The notes under the pieces are model-generated. The model ran no database searches. It saw nothing but the letters and a program-made list of their open reading frames with translations, and was not told the origin of the DNA. A program made the translations under genes and the position numbers. Below are positions 1-6,128 of a stretch of 6,466 nucleotides of DNA, one piece after another. Each line of letters begins with the position of its first letter. The first letter of the stretch is position 1. This DNA is from an uncultured Prevotellaceae bacterium (GTDB taxonomy: Bacteria > Bacteroidota > Bacteroidia > Bacteroidales > Bacteroidaceae), in the NCBI GenBank assembly GCA_900313845.1, contig OMTC01000111.1:1-6466 (forward strand). The letters run 5' to 3'.

Positions 1-206
1 CGCTTTTCCGTCTCCTTCAGTTTGTCGAGTTGGTCACTGATGGCAGCCACTTTCACCTCGTCGAGTGCGCCAGTGCGCTCCTTTCTGTATCGGCTGATGA
101 ATGGAATGGTGCAGCCTTCCTCTAAAAGTTCCAAGGTGTTGGCAACTTGTGTCTCACTGATTCCAACAGATTTGGAAATGATGGTTTTAAATGTTGAATT
201 CATCAT
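1..206 (-). CDS. tex: Tex family transcriptional accessory / RNA-binding protein, N-terminal part
   Basis: Reading the complement leftward from 206 gives an open frame that runs off the window edge; 68 codons are visible out of the roughly 700-780 usual for Tex. The segment 'CTIPFISRYRKERTGALDE', about residues 33-51, is the hallmark N-terminal Tex motif (family form close to TIPFIARYRKE-TGGLDE). Tex is a conserved cytoplasmic protein with a helical N-terminal region, a YqgF-like nuclease fold, helix-hairpin-helix modules and a C-terminal S1 RNA-binding domain; only the first helical part is present here, so the later domains cannot be checked. Two in-frame ATG codons are adjacent (206-204 and 203-201). 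I give the outer one, but the start is uncertain by one residue. The gene has its own promoter-like sequence at 228-260 and is separated from the upstream dcuB by a terminator, so it is probably transcribed independently. The identification is firm; the exact cellular role of Tex is not well defined. Confidence 0.9.
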   Translation of the reverse strand, partial: MMNSTFKTIISKSVGISETQVANTLELLEEGCTIPFISRYRKERTGALDEVKVAAISDQLDKLKETEK

Positions 207-227
207 CTTTACTCATTTTTTGTGATG

Positions 228-260
228 CAAATTTAGAGTAAAAAATCGAGTCACCACAAA
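228..260 (-). promoter_or_regulatory. Bacteroidetes-type promoter of tex
   Basis: On the minus strand a TAAATTTG box (235-228) fits the Bacteroidetes -7 consensus TAnnTTTG exactly. A TTTG (260-257) lies 21 bases upstream of it and fits the -33 element. The box is about 22 bases upstream of the tex start, leaving a short 5' leader. Both elements and the spacing agree with the published Bacteroides consensus; transcription itself is inferred. Confidence 0.7.
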
Positions 261-270
261 TTTTATGATA

Positions 271-306
271 AAAAAAGCGAAACCTTTGTATGAGAGGTTT
301 CGCTTT
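271..306 (-). terminator. Rho-independent terminator of dcuB
   Basis: A perfect 12-bp inverted repeat (274-285 with 295-306; arm AAAGCGAAACCT on the plus strand) encloses a 9-base loop. On the minus strand the stem ends in a run of six T (276-271, partly in the stem). It lies 28 bases beyond the dcuB stop codon, in the right orientation to end dcuB transcription before the tex promoter. On the plus strand no T-run follows, so it appears to be one-directional. Confidence 0.85.
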
Positions 307-333
307 CTAAAAAATATGATAAAAATGGAATCA

Positions 334-1779
334 TCAATAGAAGAAAGAGCACAAGGTGTATGCCACGACGGTGGAGACGGCAACACTGACGAGACCTGGC
401 ATCATGAAGGAGTGGTTGAGCAGGTACTTACCAATGACGGTGGTGCCTGAGCGGTCGAAGTTCACCGTGGCAATGTCAGATGGGTAGTTAGGAATGAAGA
501 AGTATCCATAAACGCTTGGCAAAACGCCCAAGAGCACAGGACCTGCAATGCCTAATTTATATGCCAGTGGCAACATGGCTACGACCACGGCACCTTGAGA
601 ATTGATGAGTACGGAAACGAGGAAGAACACGAATGCGATGCTCCAAGGATATTCCTTCACCACGTCTTCGAGCATGGCTTGGATTTCACCAAGGTAGTTT
701 GAGAAGTAGGTGTCAGCCAACCATGCGATACCGTAGATAGCTACAACGGCAACCATACCTGACTGCCAAACTGGACCTGCCACTGCCTTCTTCGGACTTG
801 CTTTGCAGAAGATGATCATCAAGGCAGCAGCCGTAATCATCACAATTTGGATGACGATATTCATCTTCAGTTTCACGATGGAGGTTTGTGTTACACCATC
901 CACTACAATTCCTAATTTTGCCACATCCTTTGGCGTGAGAATGACGCCGTCTCTGACACTGATGTCCTTTGCGCCGTCGATGGCGGTGATAGAGTTGTAT
1001 CCAGGAAGCAGTGCTCCGAAAATAGCGAACATCACAATCACTGCCAAGGCACAGAGGAAAATATAAACAGCCAACTTTGCGCTCTTTGGAATTTCCTTGT
1101 CGAGGGTAGTTGCGGAGGAACCATAAATGTAAGCACGCTGTTCTGGGTCAGCAATTTTTGCCTGGAATTCAGGGTCCTTGTCGAGGTCGAGACCACGCTT
1201 GTAGCTGCATGCTGCAGCAGCCATCAGTCCACACAAACAAGAAGGAATACTAACCATGAGTACGCCTGGAATGGTGACATCGAAGTCGTTGGCATTGGAG
1301 ATGGAAACGAAAGCTACCACGGCTGCTGCAATTGGAGAACAGGTGATACCCACCTGGGAAGCAATGGATGCCACACCGCAAGGACGCTCAGGACGGATGC
1401 CTTTCTTCAGGGCGATGTCGCAGATGATAGGCATGAGGGTGTAAACCACGTGTCCCGTTCCTACCAAGATGGTGAGGAAGAATGTACAGAGCGGTGCTAA
1501 GAATGTGATGCGGTCGGGATGCTTACGCAGCATCTTTTCTGCCAACTGAATGAGCCAATCCATTCCGCCCGAAGCCTGCATGATACCCGCACAGGTTACG
1601 GCTGCAATGATGATGTAGATGACATCGGTTGGAGGAGTACCTGGTTTCAAGCCGAAACCGAAAACGAGAATGGCGAGACCGATGCCCGAGATGGCACCGA
1701 GTGCAAGACTGCCATAGCGGGAACCCACCCAAAGGGCACCCAACACGATGAGCAGCTGCAAAATCATAACAAAAGACAT
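334..1779 (-). CDS. dcuB: Anaerobic C4-dicarboxylate transporter, DcuA/DcuB family
   Basis: This is a 481-residue inner-membrane protein of the Dcu family, which moves fumarate, malate, aspartate and succinate, typically as fumarate/succinate antiport under anaerobic conditions. It follows E. coli DcuB closely: 'LVGTGHVVYTLMPII' near residues 105-119, 'GIRPERPCGVASIASQVGI' at 127-145, 'RGLDLDKDPEFQ' at 195-206, the YIYG/LDKEIPKS region at 217-233, 'VKEYPWSIAF' at 374-383, and the C-terminal signature 'NYPSDIATVNFDRSGTT' at 431-447 followed by GKYLLNHSFMMPG. Multiple hydrophobic segments span the whole length. It is about 35 residues longer than E. coli DcuB (446 aa). Most of the excess is a hydrophilic insert at roughly residues 262-300, between two membrane segments, where the E. 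coli protein has a short linker. The start at 1779 gives a family-like N-terminus; Met5 is an alternative. It follows the symporter gene in the same direction with a 98-bp gap and has its own promoter candidate. In a succinate-producing Bacteroidales, succinate export is a natural role, but direction and substrate are inferred. Confidence 0.93.
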   Translation of the reverse strand: MSFVMILQLLIVLGALWVGSRYGSLALGAISGIGLAILVFGFGLKPGTPPTDVIYIIIAAVTCAGIMQASGGMDWLIQLAEKMLRKHPDRITFLAPLCTFFLTILVGTGHVVYTLMPIICDIALKKGIRPERPCGVASIASQVGITCSPIAAAVVAFVSISNANDFDVTIPGVLMVSIPSCLCGLMAAAACSYKRGLDLDKDPEFQAKIADPEQRAYIYGSSATTLDKEIPKSAKLAVYIFLCALAVIVMFAIFGALLPGYNSITAIDGAKDISVRDGVILTPKDVAKLGIVVDGVTQTSIVKLKMNIVIQIVMITAAALMIIFCKASPKKAVAGPVWQSGMVAVVAIYGIAWLADTYFSNYLGEIQAMLEDVVKEYPWSIAFVFFLVSVLINSQGAVVVAMLPLAYKLGIAGPVLLGVLPSVYGYFFIPNYPSDIATVNFDRSGTTVIGKYLLNHSFMMPGLVSVAVSTVVAYTLCSFFY

Positions 1780-1829
1780 AGTACTGCAGTTAATAGATGA
1801 TTATTTGGTGTTAATTGTTAGTCTGTAGG

Positions 1830-1837
1830 CAAAGATA
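1830..1837 (-). promoter_or_regulatory. Candidate -7 box of the dcuB promoter
   Basis: The minus strand reads TATCTTTG here, an exact match to the Bacteroidetes -7 consensus TAnnTTTG, about 50 bases upstream of the dcuB ATG. The sequence 19-21 bases further upstream is pyrimidine-rich (TTC repeats) without a clean TTTG, so the -33 element is weak. It suggests dcuB can be transcribed separately from the symporter gene. Confidence 0.5.
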
Positions 1838-1877
1838 AAGATAAAAAGTGATAAGTGAAGAAAAAAAGAAAAAGAAA

Positions 1878-3329
1878 TTAACGTTTGGAAATGATTAAAA
1901 GCCCAACGTAGGTCAATATTCCATTAAACATGAGCATTTCGTAACCAAACTGATAATTGGTAGTACTAAAGGTGATTTTATCTATCGCAAAACAGATTAC
2001 GGGCGAGAGAATAGCGATGAGAGGAACCCATTTGTCGCGAGGCATCAGGCGTGTGGTCATGCCGAAAGCAAAGAGTCCAAGCAAGGGACCGTAGGTATAG
2101 CTGGCAATGGTGTAGATGGCATCAATCACACTGGAATTGTTCAATGCCTTGAATCCCAAAATGAACAGGACAAATATCACCATCATGCACAGATGCACCC
2201 TCTTTCGAGTTAGCTCGGGATTCTTCATTCTTAATTCTTCATTCTTCATTTCCTTAGAGTCTTCAATGCCAAGAATATCAATGCAGAAACTGGTGGTGAG
2301 GGCTGTGAGGGCTGAGTCAGCACTGGAGAAGGCAGATGCGATGATGCCGATGGTGAAGAACACGAGGACGGCTTGTCCCATAGCACCCGTGGCAATGAAA
2401 TCGGGTAGGAGTGAGTCGCCCTTGATGGGGAGGGGTGTACCTGTTTTTGCATAAAGCATCATCATCAACACACCGAGTGAAAGGAAAAGGAAGTTGACGG
2501 GCGCGAAGAGCAGACCGTAACTGCACAAGTCCTTCTGACTGTCTTTCAGGCTCTTGCACGAGAGATTCTTCTGCATCATGTCTTGGTCGAGACCCGTCAT
2601 CACTATGACGATAAAGATACCGCTGAGGAACTGTTTCCAAAAATGCTGTTTGGAACTCCAGTCGTTGAACTCGAAGATGCGGCTGTGGGAGTCGTTCCAC
2701 ACAGCAGTCATGGCTTCGCCAAAACTCATGTTGAGCATTGAGGATGCCTTGAGGAGAATGAGAATCAGTGCTACGATGAGGCAGAGTGTTTGGAGCGAGT
2801 CCGTCCAAACTATCGCCTTGATGCCGCTCTTGTGAGTATAAAGCCAAATGAGGAGCAGTGTGCCGAGAACAGTGAGCACGAATGGCACTTTCATGGCATC
2901 GAATACATATTGCTGGAGAATAAGACAAACGAGATAGAGGCGAGCGGCAGCTCCCGTCATTTTCGACAACAGAAAAAACGAGGAACCCGTTTTCCGACTG
3001 ACACGTCCGAAGCGCACATCAAGATAACTGTAAATGGACGTAAGGTTGTACTTATAATATAGAGGTAGGAGTACGAAGGCGACAAGGAAATAACCAAAGA
3101 TGAAACCAATGCACATCTGGAGATAGGTCATGTCGATATTCATCACCATGCCAGGAACGCTGATGAAGGTGACGCCCGAAAGACTGGCACCAATCATGCC
3201 GAACGCCACAACGGGCCACGGTGATTGTCGGTTGCCACGGAAAAAGGCATCGTTTCCTCCTTTTCCTACCAAATGGGAAATGAGAAGCAACAATCCGAAA
3301 TAGATTGCGATGGTGATGAGGATGGTCAT
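1878..3329 (-). CDS. Sodium:solute symporter (SSS/SLC5) family transporter, substrate unknown
   Basis: This is a 483-residue polytopic membrane protein with about a dozen hydrophobic segments. Family marks are the N-terminal 'GASLSGVTFISVPG' (residues 47-60), in the first LeuT-fold helix that contributes to the Na+ site, and 'ASAFSSADSALTALTTSF' (331-348), the SSS signature containing the serines that bind sodium in characterised members. The start is set at 3329 because translation from there begins directly with a hydrophobic helix (MTILITIAIYFGLLLL), as the family does. A longer open frame reaches 3563, but those 78 extra codons cross the intergenic region and the start of the divergent cobU and are not credible. 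Residues 359-370 (KEMKNEELRMKN), in a loop after the signature helix, are encoded by an AT-rich repeat also seen between cobT and cobS. Many Bacteroidetes SSS proteins import sugars, sialic acid or other organic solutes; nothing here fixes the substrate, so none is assigned. Confidence 0.88.
   Translation of the reverse strand: MTILITIAIYFGLLLLISHLVGKGGNDAFFRGNRQSPWPVVAFGMIGASLSGVTFISVPGMVMNIDMTYLQMCIGFIFGYFLVAFVLLPLYYKYNLTSIYSYLDVRFGRVSRKTGSSFFLLSKMTGAAARLYLVCLILQQYVFDAMKVPFVLTVLGTLLLIWLYTHKSGIKAIVWTDSLQTLCLIVALILILLKASSMLNMSFGEAMTAVWNDSHSRIFEFNDWSSKQHFWKQFLSGIFIVIVMTGLDQDMMQKNLSCKSLKDSQKDLCSYGLLFAPVNFLFLSLGVLMMMLYAKTGTPLPIKGDSLLPDFIATGAMGQAVLVFFTIGIIASAFSSADSALTALTTSFCIDILGIEDSKEMKNEELRMKNPELTRKRVHLCMMVIFVLFILGFKALNNSSVIDAIYTIASYTYGPLLGLFAFGMTTRLMPRDKWVPLIAILSPVICFAIDKITFSTTNYQFGYEMLMFNGILTYVGLLIISKR
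2220..2251. repeat. AT-rich repeat inside the symporter gene
   Basis: These 32 bases are built from tandem 'attctt(c/a)att' units on the plus strand. They contain attcttaattcttcatt (2227-2243), an exact 17-base match to 5270-5286, and cattcttcattt (2240-2251), an exact 12-base match to 5371-5382. The tract stays in frame and adds a charged Lys/Glu/Asn-rich stretch to a loop of the transporter. Confidence 0.7.
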
Positions 3330-3436
3330 TGAGCAATGAATATAAATAATTGAGATAACCTCAATGGATGCTAAATTTACGCTTTGAATTTCTGAATAAT
3401 TCGGGCGAAAAAACAACTTTTTTAAGAAATTAGGCA

Positions 3437-3444
3437 CAAAGTTA
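3437..3444 (-). promoter_or_regulatory. Possible -7 box for the symporter gene
   Basis: The minus strand reads TAACTTTG, matching TAnnTTTG, 107 bases upstream of the symporter start. A TTTC rather than TTTG lies about 20 bases upstream. A nearer but imperfect candidate is TAAATTTA at 3379-3372. The choice between them cannot be made from sequence alone. Confidence 0.35.
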
Positions 3445-3476
3445 ATCAAAAAATACAAAATTAAGAAAGAAAGGTT

Positions 3477-3484
3477 TATATTTG
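3477..3484 (+). promoter_or_regulatory. -7 promoter box immediately before cobU
   Basis: TATATTTG matches the Bacteroidetes -7 consensus TAnnTTTG exactly and ends only four bases before the cobU ATG. No TTTG is present 19-21 bases upstream, so the -33 element is absent or degenerate. If this box is used, transcription would begin at or within a few bases of the start codon. Confidence 0.5.
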
Positions 3485-3488
3485 CGCT

Positions 3489-4037
3489 ATGAAAAAACTG
3501 ATTTTGATTACGGGAGGTCAACGTTCGGGCAAAAGTGAATATGCAGAGCGCTTGGCACTCCAAATGAGCAGCACACCAATCTATTTAGCCACATCCCGCA
3601 TTTGGGATGATGAGTTTCGGCAACGGGTCGATATGCACAAGGCGCGTCGCGGTTCGCAATGGACCAATATCGAAGAGGAAAAATACCTCTCGCGGCATGA
3701 TGTGACAGGAAGAGTGGTGCTCGTGGATTGTGTCACGCTTTGGGCAACGAATTTCTTCTTCGACCTCCAACCCGAAAGTATGCGATCGGCAAGGGCTGCC
3801 GCTGCACATGTGGACCGCACCTTGGAGGAATTGAAATCGGAATTTGCAAAATTCACTTCTCAAGATGCCATTTTCATTTTCGTTACGAACGAGATTGGCA
3901 GTGGAGGGGTGAGCGACAATGAAATCCAACGGAAATTCACTGATGTGGAAGGATGGATGAATCAGTTTATCGCTGCACAAGCAGATGAAGTCATCTTGAT
4001 GGTGAGCGGAATTCCTGTGAAAATCAAAGGAGCTTAG
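3489..4037 (+). CDS. cobU: Bifunctional adenosylcobinamide kinase / adenosylcobinamide-phosphate guanylyltransferase
   Basis: This 182-residue cytoplasmic enzyme phosphorylates adenosylcobinamide and then transfers GMP from GTP to give adenosylcobinamide-GDP, the activated corrin for CobS. It has the CobU P-loop 'GGQRSGKS' at residues 9-16. The region 'RVDMHKARRG' (46-55) carries His50, which aligns with the histidine that is guanylylated in Salmonella CobU (His46). The conserved 'VTNEIGSG' lies at 132-139, and the C-terminal 'ADEVILMVSGIPVKIKG' (165-181) is diagnostic. The length is nearly the same as the E. coli protein (181 aa). The start fits the family, since the P-loop usually follows a short beta strand. 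No Shine-Dalgarno is visible and a -7 promoter box ends four bases upstream. It is the first gene of cobU-cobT-cobS and is divergent from the symporter gene. The 48-base gap to cobT holds only a small AGCTT/AAGCT inverted repeat and no promoter match. Confidence 0.95.
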   Translation: MKKLILITGGQRSGKSEYAERLALQMSSTPIYLATSRIWDDEFRQRVDMHKARRGSQWTNIEEEKYLSRHDVTGRVVLVDCVTLWATNFFFDLQPESMRSARAAAAHVDRTLEELKSEFAKFTSQDAIFIFVTNEIGSGGVSDNEIQRKFTDVEGWMNQFIAAQADEVILMVSGIPVKIKGA

Positions 4038-4085
4038 AAGCTTTAGAACTTACCTAAATTCAGATCCTTAATCACTTGCTATATC

Positions 4086-5249
4086 ATGAAATCTTTCAAA
4101 ATTGAGTCTGTTGACAAACAAAATCTTGCTCCTCAACTGCAAGATAAGATTGATAATCTCAATAAGCCTAAGGGTTCGTTGGGGAAATTGGAGAAATTAG
4201 CTTTGCAAATAGGACTGATTCAGAACACGCTTAGTCCAAAATTGAATCATCAGTGCCATGCTTTGTTTGCTGCCGACCACGGCATCGAACGAGAAGGTGT
4301 GAGCGTCTCGCCTCGCGAGGTGACTTGGCAGCAGTTGTTGAATTTCTGCCGTGGTGGAGGTGGTGTGAATATGTTTTGTCATCAGCACGATTTCTTCTTG
4401 CGACTGATTGATGTGGGTGTTGACCATGATTTTCCTGCCGACATTATCGACCCTGAGCATTATGACAATCTGCGAGTGGAGTTTCCTATCTATAATCATA
4501 AAATTGCTTACGGCACCAAGAACTTCCGCTACGAAGCGGCAATGAGTCAGGAGGAATTCGACCAAGCCATCGAAGTAGGTGTGCAGCATGTGAACGATAG
4601 TGTTGCGGCGGGATGCAATGTCATTTCCTTTGGTGAAATGGGCATAGGCAACACCTCTCCGTCCTCCATTTGGATGTATTTCTTCGAGGATATTCCGCTC
4701 GATAAATGTGTGGGGGCTGGGGCAGGATTGAACAGCGAGGGAATTCAGCATAAATATGCGATTTTGGCCGAATCCATCGAGAACTTTCAACGACAGACGG
4801 GCATAGAGTCCATCACTCCTTTGAAGGCGCCCGAGGATTGGCAGTTCGTGCCAGGACGAGTGGAACGTCAGTTCTTCCCTGCCTATGCGGAGGAAATCAT
4901 TCGTTGGTTTGGCGGTTTTGAAATGGTGGCTGCCATTGGTGGCATGCTTCAGGCTGCGGAAAAACGTATGGTGATTTTGGTGGATGGATTCATCATGACC
5001 GCTTGTATGTTGGCTGCTTCCCAACTCTATCCTGCTGTGCTCGACTATGCGATTTTTGCCCATCAAGGTGATGAAAGTGGACATCGGATGATGCTGCAAG
5101 CCATGGATGCCGACCCAATCCTTCATCTTGACCTTCGTTTGGGAGAAGGAACGGGTGCTCTCTGTGCCTTCCCGATTGTTCGTTCAGCAGTGAATATGAT
5201 TAACGAAATGAATAATTTCCAGAATGCTAATATCACTAAATACTTCTGA
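4086..5249 (+). CDS. cobT: Nicotinate-nucleotide--dimethylbenzimidazole phosphoribosyltransferase
   Basis: CobT transfers phosphoribose from nicotinate mononucleotide to a lower-ligand base, giving the alpha-ribazole phosphate needed for the cobalamin nucleotide loop. Visible family motifs are 'LNKPKGSLGKLEKLA' (25-39), 'FAADHGIEREGVSVSPREVT' (61-80), 'FCRGGGGVN' (87-95), 'GEMGIGNTSPSS' (183-194), 'GGFEMVAAIGG' (276-286) and 'RLGEGTGA' (351-358). Glu354 in the last motif aligns with the catalytic Glu317 of Salmonella CobT. At 387 residues it is longer than Salmonella CobT (356). A good part of the excess, about 22 residues, lies between 'AGAGLN' (211-216) and 'GGFE' (276-279) and includes 'EDWQFVPGRVERQFFPAYAE'. 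The ATG has no Shine-Dalgarno, usual for this phylum. Co-transcription with cobU is likely given the orientation and 48-base gap. Which base it prefers (dimethylbenzimidazole, adenine or another) cannot be read from the sequence. Confidence 0.95.
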   Translation: MKSFKIESVDKQNLAPQLQDKIDNLNKPKGSLGKLEKLALQIGLIQNTLSPKLNHQCHALFAADHGIEREGVSVSPREVTWQQLLNFCRGGGGVNMFCHQHDFFLRLIDVGVDHDFPADIIDPEHYDNLRVEFPIYNHKIAYGTKNFRYEAAMSQEEFDQAIEVGVQHVNDSVAAGCNVISFGEMGIGNTSPSSIWMYFFEDIPLDKCVGAGAGLNSEGIQHKYAILAESIENFQRQTGIESITPLKAPEDWQFVPGRVERQFFPAYAEEIIRWFGGFEMVAAIGGMLQAAEKRMVILVDGFIMTACMLAASQLYPAVLDYAIFAHQGDESGHRMMLQAMDADPILHLDLRLGEGTGALCAFPIVRSAVNMINEMNNFQNANITKYF

Positions 5250-5267
5250 TAAGAAAGAATGTTGTTT

Positions 5268-5382
5268 TAATTCTTAATTCTTCATTGGCTACACCGATTA
5301 TCATTCGCGACTCGGCATAACAGAAGCAAGCTTCGTTCTGCTCTCGCTGCTTTGATAATTTTTCATTTTTCATTCTTCATTT
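5268..5382. repeat. Intergenic repeat element between cobT and cobS
   Basis: The 135-base cobT-cobS gap is filled by a structured AT-rich element. On the left is taattcttaattcttcatt (5268-5286) and on the right cattcttcattt (5371-5382), both present in the same orientation inside the symporter gene at 2227-2251. Between them lies about 84 bases of mixed composition with a central imperfect palindrome (5321-5340). It looks like a dispersed, non-coding Bacteroidales repeat; I see no open frame or transposase in it. It ends three bases before the cobS ATG, so the cobS translation initiation region lies within or next to the repeat. Confidence 0.6.
5321..5340. repeat. Imperfect palindrome / potential hairpin in the cobT-cobS gap
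   Basis: The sequence cagaagcaagcttcgttctg is self-complementary at 16 of 20 positions and centred on AAGCTT. A nested perfect GAAGC-AA-GCTTC repeat (5323-5334) is an alternative pairing. A further GCGA (5307-5310) can pair with TCGC (5344-5347) to extend the stem across a bulge. No T-run follows directly, so it is not a convincing intrinsic terminator. Confidence 0.5.
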
Positions 5383-5384
5383 AT

Positions 5385-6128
5385 ATGACATTGCTCTATC
5401 GCATCCTTGCTGCACTGGGTTTCTTTACCCGCTTGCCGTTCTGGCGCATCGCCAATGTTCCTAAGGAATATTTTGAGCGAGTGGTGCCTTTATGGCCGTT
5501 GGCAGGTTGGCTCACGGGAGGAGTGATGGCATTGGTATTTTGGCTTTGTTCGTATATTCTGCCATTGAACATCTGTCTGATAGCAGCTATCTTGTCGCGA
5601 GTGTTGCTGACAGGTGCTTTGCATGAGGATGGATTCGCCGATTTCTGCGATGGATTCGGGGGTGGAGGCACCCGAGAGCGGACGCTTCAAATCATGAAGG
5701 ACTCCCATATTGGTACTTATGGAGTGCTGGGATTAATTCTTTATTATCTGAGTCTTTATGCGGTTTTGAATGCCATTTTGGAGGTGGAACTGAGTCATGC
5801 CATCTTCAGTTGTTTCACCTTGAACGATAAATATTTCCCCGTATTCATCCCGATTTTGTTTGTATCCGCCGATTCTTTCTCCAAGTGGTCGAGTTCGAAT
5901 ATCATCAATGTGCTGCCTTATGCTCGAACCGAGGAGTCTGCGAAAAATAAACTGGTGTATTCAAAAATGACAGCCACGGAACAAATCGTCGGCATGTTGT
6001 TGGGATTTTTGCCTTCTTTGCTTCTGCTCGATATGCGCTATTATCTTGCCATCGCATTTTCTTTTCTCGCCACGCTCATCTTGATTCGTTACATGTTTAA
6101 AAAGATTCAAGGATATAATGGCTTCTAA
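5385..6128 (+). CDS. cobS: Adenosylcobinamide-GDP ribazoletransferase (cobalamin synthase), C-terminus lost
   Basis: CobS is the inner-membrane enzyme that joins adenosylcobinamide-GDP with alpha-ribazole (phosphate), completing cobalamin. The N-terminal 'LGFFTRLPFWRI' (11-22) matches the family pattern F-TRLP. The acidic motif 'GALHEDGFADFCDGFGGG' (77-94) and 'IMKDSHIGTYGVLGL' (103-117) are the core CobS signatures, and several hydrophobic helices follow. I start at the ATG at 5385; an upstream TTG at 5352 would add 11 residues coded by the repeat and is not family-like. The 247 residues equal E. coli CobS in length only because the middle (about 130-195) is expanded. The end is wrong: 'KKIQGYNGF' stops where the family continues GY-TGD-LGA and about 25 more residues containing the last membrane helix. 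The final codons overlap the start of a PspA-like frame. The gene is therefore read here as 3'-truncated at a junction near 6097-6120, probably by misassembly. Confidence 0.85.
   Translation: MTLLYRILAALGFFTRLPFWRIANVPKEYFERVVPLWPLAGWLTGGVMALVFWLCSYILPLNICLIAAILSRVLLTGALHEDGFADFCDGFGGGGTRERTLQIMKDSHIGTYGVLGLILYYLSLYAVLNAILEVELSHAIFSCFTLNDKYFPVFIPILFVSADSFSKWSSSNIINVLPYARTEESAKNKLVYSKMTATEQIVGMLLGFLPSLLLLDMRYYLAIAFSFLATLILIRYMFKKIQGYNGF
6097..6120. other. Chimeric junction between cobS and a pspA-like gene
   Basis: In the cobS frame this stretch reads as the end of the family-typical FKKIQGY segment. In the frame shifted by one base it reads LKRFKDIM, the family-typical beginning of PspA/IM30 (-RFKDIMASNVNALIDK). 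About 21-24 bases therefore satisfy both genes. Left of it only cobS homology is present; right of it only pspA homology. The pattern fits a join through a short shared word. Confidence 0.75.

Noticed and set aside
2317..2928. 203-codon open frame overlapping the symporter in another frame of the same strand
   Set aside because: The composition is rich in Arg, His, Ser and Pro with no domain, and it lies fully inside the symporter gene.
3330..3488. Cobalamin riboswitch upstream of cobU
   Set aside because: The interval is short and AT-rich, with no recognisable conserved riboswitch core, and a promoter-like box sits right at the cobU start.
3330..3563. 78-residue N-terminal extension of the symporter frame up to 3563
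   Set aside because: It crosses the intergenic region and the first 75 bases of the divergent cobU, and the family-like hydrophobic N-terminus begins at the ATG at 3329.
4031..4042. AGCTT-AG-AAGCT inverted repeat at the end of cobU as a terminator
   Set aside because: The stem is only five base pairs with a two-base loop and no T-run follows, so it is unlikely to terminate transcription.
4197..5126. 309-codon open frame on the strand opposite cobT
   Set aside because: It lies wholly within a confidently identified gene and its translation (His- and Ser-rich, no recognisable domain) looks like an antisense shadow.
5352..5384. Upstream TTG start for cobS adding MIIFHFSFFIY
   Set aside because: These codons are made of the AT-rich repeat; the ATG at 5385 gives the expected CobS N-terminus.
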